A stretch of 64,000 nt of DNA, from the NCBI GenBank assembly GCA_003996215.1, contig QJPP01000283.1, positions 712,501 to 776,500 on the forward strand. Direction: 5' to 3'. A program made the position numbers and the translations under genes. The stretch is from Jaltomata sinuosa. Lineage: Eukaryota > Streptophyta > Magnoliopsida > Solanales > Solanaceae. Positions within the stretch are counted from its first letter, which is position 1. Each line of letters begins with the position of its first letter. Positions 1-10,466 of the stretch are shown in pieces. The notes beneath the pieces were generated by a model, which searched no databases, had not been told where the DNA came from, and saw only the letters and a list, made by a program, of their open reading frames with translations.

Positions 1-1217
1 CCAAAATCAGCTCTTCTCTTTCATGCATCTATGGGGGGTATTTATAGGGAATTTAGGGTGAAAATAAAGGGGGGGGGTGGGAAACCAGAGGGGTTTTTGC
101 TGAGGAATTCAAATTCCTCAGCTGGAGAAACATTCAAAGCAACAACTTGTATTAAATTTTACAAGTTTTATGGATTTCGCGGAGGGGGTGACACCTGGTG
201 TCCTCTAGAAGCTTCTGGACGTGCCATCACACCTTTAACGGAGAGAAAGGGATGAAAAATGGGAATTTCAACGGGGGTACGGGATTGGGAAGCTGTGAGC
301 AACATTTTAGAGATGTTAGCATTGGGGTTGTTATTTGTAAGAACGACGAATGAGTGAAGAATGAGCGGGCATACTGGTAAAGATAAGGTGTTGTACGAAG
401 TGCGTTGCTTCGTACAATAAGAGGAGTCAACGCGTGAGAGAAATGGAGGAGAGAAGAGGGGGCGACTAGGGTTTCTGGTGAGCTGTTGATAGAAAAAGAA
501 GAAGATGAAGGTAAAGGGGTGTTTGGTTTTGTCTGAGTAAGAGAAAATAGAAAAGGGTGTATAAGGGTGGATTAGGGTGAGAGGTGTTGGGCCAGAGCGG
601 GTTAGGAGATTAGAGGGAAATGGAAGTGGGCCGGAGGTGGGTTGTGGGAATGGGTTGGCCCAAACGGCTGATCATAGAAGGGGTTATAAGGGTGTTTAAA
701 GTTTTGCCACATTTGTAAAAATGTGGCCACTTTAGGTTTAAGGAGGTAGCCAAATTATGAATAAATTGATGAAATTCGTCTAGAATATAAATGATTTAAG
801 GAATTAGGCTAGCATTGAAATATAGACGAACTAATTACAATCAATTCTTGAGCTAATTTAACTTAAACAAATTGAAATAATTATTGAATTTAGCACTTAA
901 TTACCTCTTTAACAATTACGAAATTAATTTATTCAATTAATTTCTCATTTGAAATAACTTGGAGAAAAATCAAGTGTTTAATCTTTTAAAAGGACTTTTT
1001 TTATGACATTAAGCTCTAAAATAGTTCTTTTAGTAAACTTATATAAATTTCACATAATTAAATATCAAAAATATAAATTATTACTCAGAACTATTATAAA
1101 GCTGATTTGAAAATGATTTACCCCTTTTTACAAGACAATTATTTCAAAAATTGTTTAAAATTCAACAAGGCTCAAAAATTAATTCGTAATGTGGAGGGTA
1201 AAAATAGGGTGTCAACA
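1..1217 (-). repeat. 3' LTR of the Ogre-like element (partial)
   Basis: This matches 19603-20830 base by base with scattered differences (about 8 in 200 bases around 700-900 by eye). It ends GGGTGTCAACA at 1217, so in the sense direction the LTR opens TGTTGACACCC. Only the U3 part and the start of R are in the window; about 2.5 kb of the LTR lies upstream. It lacks the 36 bp duplication of the right LTR and keeps about 20 bp near 930-950 that the right LTR has lost. Confidence 0.92.
39..46 (-). promoter_or_regulatory. TATA box of the 3' LTR
   Basis: On the minus strand the text reads CCCTATAAATACCCC, a canonical TATAAATA box. The same box is kept in the other LTR at 19643-19650. It marks the U3/R border, with transcription expected to start about 30 bases downstream in sense. 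Confidence 0.7.
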
Positions 1218-1233
1218 GCTGCCCCTCCCTTTT
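1218..1233 (-). other. Polypurine tract of the Ogre-like element
   Basis: The minus strand reads AAAAGGGAGGGGCAGC directly before the 3' LTR start TGTTGACA. A purine run at this exact place is the usual primer for plus-strand DNA synthesis. Confidence 0.85.
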
Positions 1234-1370
1234 GGTAGGGTGAGTGTAATGAACCCTGGGCAAAGGGAATTGACATTCCCAATTTTATCCGATCACAGGT
1301 CCATCTTCAGGAAGTGATTGGTTTTAGCATGAACTTTAAGGAGTTATGGACAAACTCTGGCATCGAGTTT

Positions 1371-1595
1371 CCTACATATCTCAGGTTACATGAGAACTCA
1401 GGCCACTTGTAGTTCAAGATGCTTGATTTTACGCACGATTTTTGAGGAATTCCAAACTTTCTTGGTTTCAGAGTACGGAGAGACTGGAAAGCTAGGGAGT
1501 AGGAGGATTGGGGGGAGTTAAGAATGTAGATGAGTTTTCATTATAGAGCCCGCCTACATATCCCAGGACTCAGGGAATCTGGCTGCTTGTAGTTC
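1371..1595 (-). repeat. Two diverged copies of the TACGTA-type motif
   Basis: Copies at 1371-1415 and 1551-1595 share the frame CCTACATATC, then CTCAGG, then GGC, then CTTGTAGTTC. They are diverged relatives of the better conserved copies at 5377-5621 and 13207-13270. Confidence 0.65.
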
Positions 1596-2399
1596 GACTC
1601 AATCGGTGTAAAAGGTAATCTTTATGTTAAGACGACCTTTGGCTCGGGATGAGTGACAAATAAGTTGAGCTATAGGAAAGAGGCTTGTAACCTTTCAACT
1701 ATGAATGTGGTGCACTTCACACCCATAAGTAAGATTTTCCTGGACATAATTTCCAAAGCTCGAGGTGTATCGCCACTCAGATTTGAAAGGAAAGAATATT
1801 GTTTCCAATGCGGGTTCAGAAAATACCCTGGATGCGGAACCAAGACCCAAAAATAGGAAATACCCACATGCCTTCTTATAGGGGTGTGGTTTTATGGTGG
1901 TGGTGAGTTGTTCCTCAGTTCACGTCCAAAGAGTTTGACGTCCCTCTCCGGCCTGTGTCACAAGTTGCTGCTAAGAAAAAGTTCCACATTGTGATGCATC
2001 CTTTTTGGTGTAGTTCGCACCTGTGGTTTTGCTTTTGAGAACTTCATCCTTCTTGGATGATCTCGACAATATCTCGAAACCAAATAGTTAGGAGTAACAT
2101 AATTCAGCAAGGAGAGATAGCTTCGTACCTCATTTTTCTTTATCTGTTGTTTCTTAAGGAAGATGACATCCTTTCCTGTCTCTGTTTTAGGAAATGGCCG
2201 CTTCCATGATAGTCAAACGTGATAGCCTTCTTGGCTATCAGATAATATTTCTTGTGTAGAAATTTTTGAATGATGACGACCTTCTTGATTGTTTAAGGGC
2301 ATTCTACTGAATGCGGTAGCCTTGTTGGCTTTTGGCGGTGGTCTTTTGCATGTCTTTGGGGTAGATCTCGCGTATCTTCCACATCGACACGACTAACAG

Positions 2400-2905
2400 A
2401 CACTCCTTGGATTGTCAGGCTTTGGGTAATCTATCACATCATCCGACTTTGGATACAGGCAGTTTACAGACGCCTTTAATTTGCCAACTTTTGGGTAATC
2501 TTGCACATTATCCAACTTTAGATAGAGGCGGCTTACAGATATCCTTCGAATCAACAGTTTTTGGGTAATCCTGCACTTTTATCAGATCTTGGACGTGACG
2601 TGACTTACAGATTTCCCTCAAATTATTAGCCTTTGGGTAATCCTGCACAATATCAACGTGGATATGTCACAGCTTATAGATAACCCTTGGACCATCCATT
2701 TTTAGTAGTCTTGCACTTTATCAAATTTCGGATATCGTTGTGACTTACACGTTACCTTTGAAGTGTCAATCTTCAGGTGATCTTGCACACTATCTGGTTT
2801 TAGATATCATTGCGTCTTACAGACAACTCTTAGTTCTGTCAAGTTTTGGGCAATCTTGCACACTATCTGATTTTGGGTATCGTTGTGACTTATAGATGAC
2901 TTTTG
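2400..2905 (-). repeat. Seven-copy tandem repeat, period about 70 bp
   Basis: The phrase GGGTAATCTTGCACA, with variants, recurs at about 2424, 2493, 2563, 2635, 2703, 2775 and 2848, spaced 68-73 bases. Between them each unit carries a version of GATTTTGGATATCGTTGTGAC and CTTACAGA. The copies are diverged, so the array is old. It lies in the element's 3' UTR. Confidence 0.85.
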
Positions 2906-3056
2906 ACCTTTAAATGTTGGAAAATCTAATTTATTGTACGATTTGGGTAGAGACGACTTACAAATATCCGTCAAATAATATGCTTTGAACCTTGACGATA
3001 GGTGGTATATAACAGCATCTTCCGGTGATTGATGCTTTCGAATAAAGGTGCATAAA

Positions 3057-3300
3057 ATATTCTTGATGTCAGACTCCTCTTCCTTACGCAATATGGGACA
3101 TAAATATGATGGATTCTAGACTTGGCATAATAAATGATAATGATATCCTCAACGTCAGACTCTTTCGCCTCACGTAATTTCGAATATAAGCATGCTGCAT
3201 GCCGGATTTGGCATAATGAATGAGGATAATAATAATGATATCCTCAACTTCAGACCCTTTTGTCTCACGTAATTTTGGATATAAGCATGCTGAGGTCGAT
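3057..3300 (-). repeat. Three diverged repeats of about 90 bp
   Basis: The phrase ATATCCTCAACGTCAGACTC recurs with variation at about 3057, 3144 and 3239, followed by CTCACGTAATTTCGAATATA and AAGCATGCTG. The last two copies are closest. It follows straight on from the 70 bp array. Confidence 0.75.
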
Positions 3301-3416
3301 CCTATGCAGCTACTGCGACTTGGGGACGCCTAATGAATGTCATCCTCTTTGAAGCCAGCTGGCAGAGGGAAATAATCTTCGCAGGGGATGTGTGTCTGCG
3401 ATATATGATGATGATG

Positions 3417-3690
3417 GTCTTCTTGACATGCAAATATGAATGGCCTTCTCGGCATGATCCTCTTGACATAGAAATATGAATGGCCCTCTCGGCATGGTCC
3501 TCTTGACATGGACCTCTCGGCATGCAAATATGAATGGCCCTCTTGGCATGGTCCTCTTGACATGGCCCTCTCAGCATGGTCCTCTTGCCATGGAAATATG
3601 AATGCCCCTCTCGGCATGGTCCTCTTGACATGGAAATATGAATGGCCCTCTCGGTATGCATATATGAATGGCCCTCTTGGCATGCTTCTG
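3417..3690 (-). repeat. Tandem repeat with 17 bp sub-unit and about 51 bp higher-order unit
   Basis: GGCCCTCTCGGCATG and GTCCTCTTGACATG alternate with AAATATGAATG through about 270 bases. The 17 bp sub-unit and 51 bp period leave open frames in all three minus-strand frames (3302-3934, 3330-3704, 3340-3549), giving repetitive Arg/His/Glu-rich peptides. I treat these as by-products of the repeat, not genes. Confidence 0.85.
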
Positions 3691-3930
3691 CGATATGATG
3701 CCATACAATACGATGCAACATAATATAATATGATGCAATGAGATATGTCATAATATGATGCGACACAATTCTATTCCAGGTGATGCAATATGGTGCAATG
3801 TGATGCAATACAGCATGATGCAATGTGATGCAGTGCAGCATGATGAAAATATGAATGCAAAAATGCGATGCCATGCAGCATGATGCAACGTGAATGCAAA
3901 ATGTGATGCCATGTAGCACGATGCAATGTC
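3690..3930 (-). repeat. GATGCAAT-rich low-complexity tract
   Basis: Short words such as GATGCAAT, GATGCCAT and CAGCATGATGCAATG recur every 10-20 bases. It adjoins the 17 bp array and probably grew by slippage in the same unstable 3' UTR. Confidence 0.75.
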
Positions 3931-5170
3931 CCATAGGGAAGTCATGAAAACATCACCTTTGGTCTTAATGTCGACTCCTTTGTAGGTACCTGCACTCAAG
4001 GAAAATGGTTAGCAGACACAGTGTCGCTTTTATCAGCGACTACAATCAAGATTTGAAAGACTTTAAAGATAGCCTCTATGAAACTGATCCAAATAACTTT
4101 AAAAATGTGAGCGAAATGGTCGTGCCTTCTTTCAGGGATAACCATGAATACCGTTTTTTGAACATTGTCTGTTCGGGGTGATCCTTGTCTTGCTAGGCAT
4201 TGGTGGGGAGTGTTGTTGCTCTTTGTTTGGTGCCCCCAATTTTAAAGCTGATCGAGATGTCCTGATCCCTTTTGGGGACTTAAGAAGGTTGTCAGGTTCT
4301 CTTTATCTTGTAGTTTATGTGAACTACCAGAAAATTTGTCCGCTTTAGGGTCTTCTTCCTCTTCCTGCTATTTTGGGCTTTTCTCGCCAAATTATAAAGC
4401 ATCTACTCTCATTGCATTTCTTTGAATGCGTTGGATATTGTGGGACTGCTTTCTGATATACTTTTGGGGACAACCTGCATCCACAGAAAAATTATTAGTT
4501 TTGTCGAAACTGGCCTGTGTTGACCTCCTTCGATCTTCTGCTCCTGGTTCTGTCTTCTCCGTATGCTTTCCAATCTTGAGTACTTGTCACCCTCGAATCT
4601 CCCCGGACCAAGGTAGACATAAGACAAAATCACATTAAAGGAGTAAAACTAATCTTTGTAAATATTTTTCAAACAAGTTCTTTGGAAAACAAACGGTTTA
4701 AAAAAGAGATGATTTGGAAATGTCTTTGCCTGTCATGTCATGTACTAGTTCAACAAACGTACTTTACTCGAGGTCTTGACATTTCTGACATACTACTGGC
4801 AGACTACGGAGGTCTTTCGTCATCCTAGATGTGGAACTTGAAAGATGATTTTCAAGAAATCTATCACAGCCGGGGATTAATCCATATATGACTGGGGATT
4901 TCTTTGAAGTAGACTCTGATCTCTCGGTGCTGGGGAATTCCTCGGAGCTTAATGTTGAACTCTTGAATGAAGCTTGGCGGAAATTTTGGGATCCTTCTCA
5001 AAATTTCTTCCCCAGTTAAAGGTTTCTTAGCATATTTTATTCCTTTCGATAAGAGACTTGAGACTCTGTGGGGATCGCGAGATTCTTTCTCGGTATTTTC
5101 TTTGGTTGCTTTTCGGCATACTCTGCATTCTTGCTGGAGAACTCTTCGGAGTCTAATGCTCTTCGTCTTC

Positions 5171-5622
5171 TGAATTTTTGAGATTCCTTTCTCAAAAATT
5201 TTGCCCAGTTTCCATTTCCTGGGCGATACAGATAAACCATTGTGGTGTTTGCTTATCTACAAGCACCCTCTTGTCTTGTTGGCAACGACCTTCATCTTCT
5301 AAATTTTTGAGATTCCTTTCTCAAAAATTTTGCCCCAGTTTCCATTTCCTCGGGTGATATGACCGAACCATTGTGGCGCCTACGTATCCCGTTGAGGCAG
5401 GAATCAGGTCAAACGTAGTTCCCACACTTATAGTGGAGATTATTGGAAATAATTAAAGGGATGACCGAGGCCGACAAAGGCTGCCTACGTATCTCATTCT
5501 TGGGAATTCAGGTCAAACGTAGTTCATTCGGGGAAATATAGATTTTTCTAAGGGGTTGACCGAGGCCGACACAGGCCGCCTACGTATCTCATTCTTTAGA
5601 ATTCAGGTCAAACATAGTTCGT
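5171..5622 (-). repeat. 129 bp duplication followed by three TACGTA-motif copies
   Basis: TTTTTGAGATTCCTTTCTC plus the phrase CCAGTTTCCATTTCCT occurs at about 5175-5220 and 5304-5350, offset 129 bases. Next come three copies (5377-5422, 5467-5525, 5558-5621) of GCCTACGTATCTCATTC, AATTCAGGTCAAACGTAGTTC type text. On the sense strand this reads GATACGTAGGC, a phrase I recognise as recurrent in plant Tat elements. Confidence 0.75.
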
Positions 5623-5719
5623 TCAAGAGGATAGGGATGTTTTAAGCTATTACAAAGCATAAAATGATTACTGTCAGGAAATGCGATTACAGGGAAATGA
5701 AATTAAAGGAAAACTATCC

Positions 5720-6772
5720 CTAAACAAAGTATCTCTTCACAACATCAGAATTGATCGGTTTGGTCCACACTTGACCATCCATTTTGGATGGGATCAGAGC
5801 TCCTCCGGATAACACTTTCTGGATAACATACGGGCCTTTCCAATTGGGTGCAAACTTTCCCTTGTATTCCTCCTGGTGGGGAAAAATGCGCTTGAGAACC
5901 AATTGTCCTACGGCAAACATGCGATCTCTCACTCTTTTGTTGAATGCACGAATCATTCTTTGCTGGTACAACTAACCATGGCAGATGACACTCATCCTTT
6001 TCTCATCAATCAACATGAGTTGCTCATGACGGGCACGAACCCATTCCTCATTGTTCAGTCCGGCTTCTCGAATGATCCTAAGAGATGGTATTTCAACTTT
6101 CGCAGGATCACTGCTTCCAACCCATACACCAATATATAAGGGGTCACCCCGGTCGAAGACCTGACGGTCGTCCGGTATCCCAATAAAGCATAAGGCAACA
6201 TCTCATGCCAAAATCGGTGATGGTCGACCATTTTTCTCAAGATCTTCTTGATATTGTTGTTGGCGGCTTCCACAATTCCATTCATTTGTGGTCGGTATGC
6301 GGTTGAATTATGGTGAGTGATCTTGAATTACTCACATATTTCTTTCATCAAGTGGCTGTTCAGATTTGTTCCGTTGTCGGTAATAATTGACTCAGGGATC
6401 CCGAATCGACAGATTAGGTTGTTTTTAACAAAATTGGCTACAACCTTCTTAGTCACAGACTTGTAAGAAGCAACTTCTACCCACTTGGTGAAGTAATCAA
6501 TAGCTACCAAAAATGAATTTGTGTCCATTCGAGGCAGATGACTCGACGGGACCAATGACATCCATGCCCCAGGCTACAAAAGGCCAAGGTGCGCTCATTG
6601 CATGAAGATCGCTAGGTGGTACTCAAATCAAATCTTCGTGGATCTTGCACTTGTGACATTTTTGTACGAACTTGCTACAGTCATTTTCCATGGTCATCCA
6701 AAAGTATCCAGTTCGCAAAATCTTCTTGGCTAGGGTGAACCCATTCATTTGGGGACCATGCACTCCAACGTG
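5720..6772 (-). pseudogene. Integrase domain of pol, broken
   Basis: The HHCC zinc finger is present (H-X3-H-X33-C-X2-C; HVGVH, then CHKC, 6772-6640). The core follows with the D of WGMDVIGP, the D of ITDNGTN and the E of GIVEAANN, giving the D,D,E triad. A C-terminal part (from 5971) contains KFAPNWKGPYVI. Breaks: TGA at 6625, a frameshift near 6520 just after GHKF, TAA at 6330, a frameshift near 6085 and TAG at 5974. All catalytic residues survive even though the frame does not. It would join cDNA ends to host DNA. Confidence 0.88.
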
Positions 6773-7074
6773 TACCTCTTCCAATATTCTTGTGGCTTCA
6801 ACCGAATCAACGCATCTTAAGAATCCAAGGTCCGGAGTCCTCCTATACATGATTTCTCCATTTAGGAAAAAGATGTTGGCCATTTGATGAATGGTTTTCT
6901 TTTGGTTGGCGGTCACATCTTCGGGATAGACTCCAACTTCTAGATACCTCTTGATATCATAATACCATGGTTTTTCGTCTGATTCTGCTTCGACTTGCGT
7001 ATAGTACGCAGGTTGTTCTTTGAGACCTATTATCAATGGATTGATATAATTCTGATCGGGATGTTGAATCATGG

Positions 7075-7444
7075 AGGATATGGTTGCCAAGGCATCGGCA
7101 AACTCATTCTGAGTCCTTGGTGTATGCTTGAATTTGATCTTCCTGAATCTCTTGAACAAACTTTGAACCATCTTTACATATGACACGATCTTGGGGTTCT
7201 TCATAGCCCATTCACCTTGAACTTTGTGAATTATAAAATAAGAATCACCTATGATCAAAAGTTCTCGGACATTCATATAAATAGCTAGTTGGATACCGAG
7301 AATACAAGCTTCGTACTCGGCCATAATGTTAGTGTACGGGAAATAGAGTTTGGCTGTCACCGGATAGTGCTGACCAATTTCTGATACCAAGACTGCTCTG
7401 ATGCCTGAACCTTTGAAGTTGAACGCTCTGTCAAAGAACAATCT
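7075..7444 (-). pseudogene. Archaeal-type RNase H (aRNH) domain of pol
   Basis: This domain lies between the gypsy RNase H and integrase and defines the Tat lineage. The four acidic residues expected for catalysis are visible: D in FFDRAFN, E in MAEYEAC, D in LIIGDSY and D in EFADALAT. The usual glycine after the first D is an arginine here. The stretch from 7441 to 6626 is open for 272 codons, so it is the best-preserved part of pol. Confidence 0.85.
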
Positions 7445-7659
7445 ACAAGCAGGGTATTACTCAGTAATATCCTCACCTACGAATAAAATCTCTTCATCGG
7501 GGAAGTAAGTTTGGAGCGGTTCATAATCTTCATCAACCGGATTTTCTGCTAAATGATCTGCTAAGGCCTGTCCCTTGATTGTTTTTTGAGTCAGCTATAC
7601 GATGTCAAACTCACATAGAAATATTTTCCATTTGGCCAATTTCCCCGAAGGCATGGCCT

Positions 7660-7945
7660 TTTGGAATATGTACTTCAGGGGGTCCATTCTAGAAATGAGA
7701 TATGTCGTATAGCACGACAAATAATGTCTCAACTTTTGAGTGACCCAAGTCAAAGCACAACAAGTATTTTCTAACAAAGTATAACGAGCCTCGCACGGAG
7801 TGAGCTTTTTACTCAGATAATAAATCGCTCATTCTTTCTTTCTGGTTTCATCATGTTGTCCCAGGATTTATCCGAAGGCTTTTTCTGAAACTGATAGATA
7901 CCACAATAATGGGCTCCCTTCTCTTGGAGGAACCAATATCAGAGG
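7660..7945 (-). pseudogene. Gypsy RNase H domain of pol, broken
   Basis: The order LLWYLSVSEKAFG, AIYYLSKKLTPCEARYTLLE and LRHYLSCYTTYLIS is the typical RNase H region after RT, with the conserved YYLSK and E of LLE. Stops at 7870 (TAA) and 7831 (TGA) interrupt it. In Tat elements this domain is often considered degenerate because the aRNH downstream can take over; that last point is family knowledge. Confidence 0.82.
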
Positions 7946-8099
7946 ATTGGACAAGTAGTCCTTGATATGATCAAAAGCTTGCAGGCACTCCTTGGTCCAA
8001 CCAGTCGGTGCATCTTTCTTTAATAACTTGAAAATCGGTTCACAAATAACAGTTGATTGACCTATGAATCGACTAATATAATTCAACCTTCCCAGGAAA

Positions 8100-8775
8100 C
8101 TCATGAACTCTTTCTTGGTCTTCGGGGGAGGCAACTCCTGAATTGCTTTGATCTTTGAAGGGTCGAGCTCGATGCCCCTTCTACTGACTATAAAACCTAA
8201 TAATTTACCAGTTGGCACCCCAAAAGCACACTTTGCGGGATTCAGCTTTAGGTTGTATTTTTGCAGGCAGTCAAAAAACTTCCTCAAATAGGACAAGTGA
8301 TCTGAAGTCTCGCGGGATTTGACAATCACGTTATCCACGTATACCTCGATCTCCTTATGAATCAAGTTGTGGAAAATGGTTGTCATGGCTCACATATAAG
8401 TAGCACCCACATTTTTGAGACCAAATGGCATCACTCGATAATGGTAGATACCTCATGGGGTGATAAAGGCTGTTTTATCCGCATCTTCTTCATCCATTAA
8501 GATCTGATGGTATCCAGCAAAACAATCAACGAATGAATGCATTTTGTGCTTCGCGCAGTTATCGGTAAGGATATGGATATTGGGCAATGGGAAGTTATCT
8601 TTGGGACTGGCCCTGTTCAGGTCTCGATAATCGACAAAGATTCTGATCTTCCCATCTTTCTTAGGAACTAGGACGATATTGGCCAACCAAGTCGGATACT
8701 TTGTAACCCTTACCACTCCAGACTGAATCTATTTGGTAACTTCTTCCTTGATCTTTAGACTTAGATCAGGATTGA
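8100..8775 (-). pseudogene. Reverse transcriptase domain of pol, broken, catalytic Asp changed
   Basis: RT motifs in order: VLVPKKDGKIRIFVDYRDLN, FPLPNI, SFVDCFAGYHQILM, MPFGLKNVGATY, EVYVDNVIVKS, then KLNPAKCAFGV and FLGRLNYISRFI. The catalytic YVDD box reads YVDN, so the second aspartate is lost. Stops at 8731 (TAG), 8455 (TGA, where a Trp is usual) and 8392 (TGA) break the frame. The domain is inactive on two independent grounds. Confidence 0.9.
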
Positions 8776-9167
8776 ACTTTTGAATATTCTGCTTGATGGG
8801 ATCAAACCCTGGATTAATAGGCATCTTGTGGGAGACTATGTCTGTGCTTAGCCCTGGCATATCGTTGTAGGCCCAAGCAAATATGTCGATGTATTCTTGG
8901 AGCAATATGATAAGTTCTCTTTTCTGTGTTTTTGTCAAATGGACATTGATTCTAGTTTCTTTGACTTCTTGGTCGTCTCCTAGATTGACCGTATCAGTTT
9001 TCTCTAGATTAGGCTTTTCTCGGTTCTCAAAGTCTTTTAATTCCTCTGTCAAGTCTTTGGGAACCATAGTTTCTTCATCATATTCCTTGAAATCATCGTC
9101 ACCTAGCTCAGTTTGTTCGTTAAACCCTTGACATGACATGACAGTGGCAGGTTTTAACTTATTATTA

Positions 9168-9419
9168 CTGAACCAAAATAAAACATGTTAGATAATAATA
9201 AGCAAATAAAAATAAATCTTTAAACAGCGAATATTTTCAAAATAAGGAGGCTTTCATTTGAGTTTCGGAAATATTTACAAACTATGGCTACAACCTATAT
9301 GAATGTAGGTTCATACCTTTTAGAAAGCAGTAAATAATACGAGGAAATTTTAAATATAAAGGGCGGGTCGCGGAGCCTCATTCGGATCGTCGCCGAATTT
9401 TGTAAAACAAAGTCTTTGT
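9168..9419 (-). other. Probable intron and linker between G-patch and RT
   Basis: Ogre elements carry an intron between protease and RT. Here the G-patch frame stops at 9420, the next 250 bases are AT-rich and full of stops, and the sense strand reads TTTTATTTTGGTTCAG just before the pol frame opens at 9167. That is a good 3' splice site. A possible donor is AAAGGTATGA (GT at 9316-9315), but the exon upstream of it is not open, so the donor is uncertain. Confidence 0.5.
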
Positions 9420-9872
9420 CTACCCAGCCGAGTGGAGAGTATCCAAGGGAGTGGCGACCCAATTTTGCAACACCTCGCCGGGTTTCAGGTTCCTGATTGA
9501 GGTTGTTTCAGGAGCTTCTTCCGCGATAGCATCACACTCCTCAAACAGATCCCCTATTCCATCCTCCAACCCATCACTTGGGTGACTGACGTGTACCGGG
9601 AACGATTGATACAAATGAGAAAAAGGCTTGGGCAGTCCTGACCTCTTCTTTTCTTTATTGCTGGCTTCACCTTCTTGGATCACATACCCCAATCCGTGCT
9701 TGATCAAGTGTCCAGGGATACTTAAAGGTTTGATCCGACCGTTAGAGTTCCTTCCTAGCCCCGAGCCTAGTTCATAACCACACCTCAGCATTATGGCAGC
9801 AAACATCTTGTAAATGGGAGGCATAGGAATTTGAGGAGCCAGGTCCTCTTCTGTGGCATTCAAAATTCCCAC
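9420..9872 (-). pseudogene. G-patch segment of the gag-pro polyprotein
   Basis: An open stretch of 150 codons contains MLRCGYELGSGLGRNSNGRI, a clear G-patch (glycine-rich RNA-binding motif) as found downstream of protease in many plant Tat elements. It is in the same frame as the protease and separated from it by TGA (10037) and TAA (9878). Its role may be RNA or RT interaction (inferred from retroviral G-patches). It ends at a TAG right before the presumed intron. Confidence 0.82.
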
Positions 9873-10034
9873 CGTTTAGAAGTCACTCCCTCTCGGGACC
9901 TCTTCGATTGTGGGGACACAACCGTTTGGGGGACTCAGGTGGCTTCCCTCTCCATGGATTACCACTTCGTTCCCTTCCCAAAAAAACTTCACCATTTGGT
10001 GCAAGGTTGATGGCACAGCCCCAACTTTGTGGAT

Positions 10035-10436
10035 TCATGGCCGTCCCAAAAGCAAATTGTAACTAGTGGTAATATCCATGACCTGTAACTCTGTTCGAAA
10101 TTCAACGGGTCCCATCTGGATGTATAGGTTGACTTCTCTAAGGGTATCTCTCTGTCCTCCGTTGAAGGCCCTCACATTGACCCTGCTTTGACGGATCTTT
10201 CCCAAATCGTATTCCAACTGTGTCAGTGTTGACATTGGACAAATGTTCAATCCTGATCCGTCATCGATCAGTACCTTGTTCACAACCTTTTCTTGACTCT
10301 GAATAGTGATATGTAGAGCCTTGTTGTGCGTCACGCCTTCAAAAGGCAACTCAGCATCACTGAAACAAATGTGGTGGCTTCCTAGGACTTCGCTTACCAT
10401 GACAGTCAAGTTTTCTGCACTGGTACCCGTGGGCAC
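10035..10436 (-). pseudogene. Aspartic protease domain of gag-pro
   Basis: The motif VLIDDGSGLNICPM is the active-site region of a retropepsin-like protease. It is followed by DTLREVNLYIQMGPVEF and MDITTSYNLLLGRP, the usual end of the fold. The stop at 10037 (TGA) falls where a tryptophan normally follows GRP. It would cleave the polyprotein; active only as a dimer in relatives. The frame is shared with gag upstream (stop at 10469) and G-patch downstream. Confidence 0.85.
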
Positions 10437-10466
10437 ATAAGCTTCATTTAGAACCTTGAGTAACGC

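Larger units (their letters stand above)
1234..5719 (-). other. Long 3' UTR of the Ogre-like element, no coding region
   Basis: About 4.5 kb between the end of pol and the polypurine tract. No recognisable protein is encoded on either strand. It is filled with several unrelated tandem repeats (listed separately) and non-repetitive text such as 3930-5160. A hypervariable 3' UTR with tandem repeats is known in Tat/Ogre elements and has been proposed as a source of satellite DNA. Confidence 0.8.
5720..9167 (-). pseudogene. pol: pol polyprotein (RT-RNase H-aRNase H-integrase), decayed
   Basis: The polyprotein would copy the element's RNA into DNA and insert it into chromosomes. Order in sense: N-terminal linker (9139-8780), reverse transcriptase, RNase H, archaeal-type RNase H, integrase zinc finger, integrase core and C-terminus ending at 5720 with the motif VKRYF. 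One frame holds from 9167 to about 6520. It is interrupted by stops at 8731, 8455, 8392, 7870, 7831, 7597, 7459 and 6625, then a frameshift near 6520, stops at 6330 and 5974, and another frameshift near 6085. The first exon codon probably follows a splice acceptor at 9168. No chromodomain is seen, as expected for non-chromovirus Tat elements. It cannot make a working protein. Confidence 0.92.

Noticed and set aside
1653..1867. Overlapping short frames on both strands as genes
   Set aside because: Lie in the Ogre-like 3' UTR with no motif; overlapping open frames on both strands are chance.
2400..2905. CRISPR-like direct repeats with spacers
   Set aside because: Copies are diverged over the whole 70 bp unit with no unique spacers, and the setting is a plant retrotransposon 3' UTR.
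3302..3934. 210-codon minus-strand frame and two overlapping frames as protein genes
   Set aside because: All three consist of the 17/51 bp tandem repeat and GATGCAAT tract translated in different frames; no domain and no start context.
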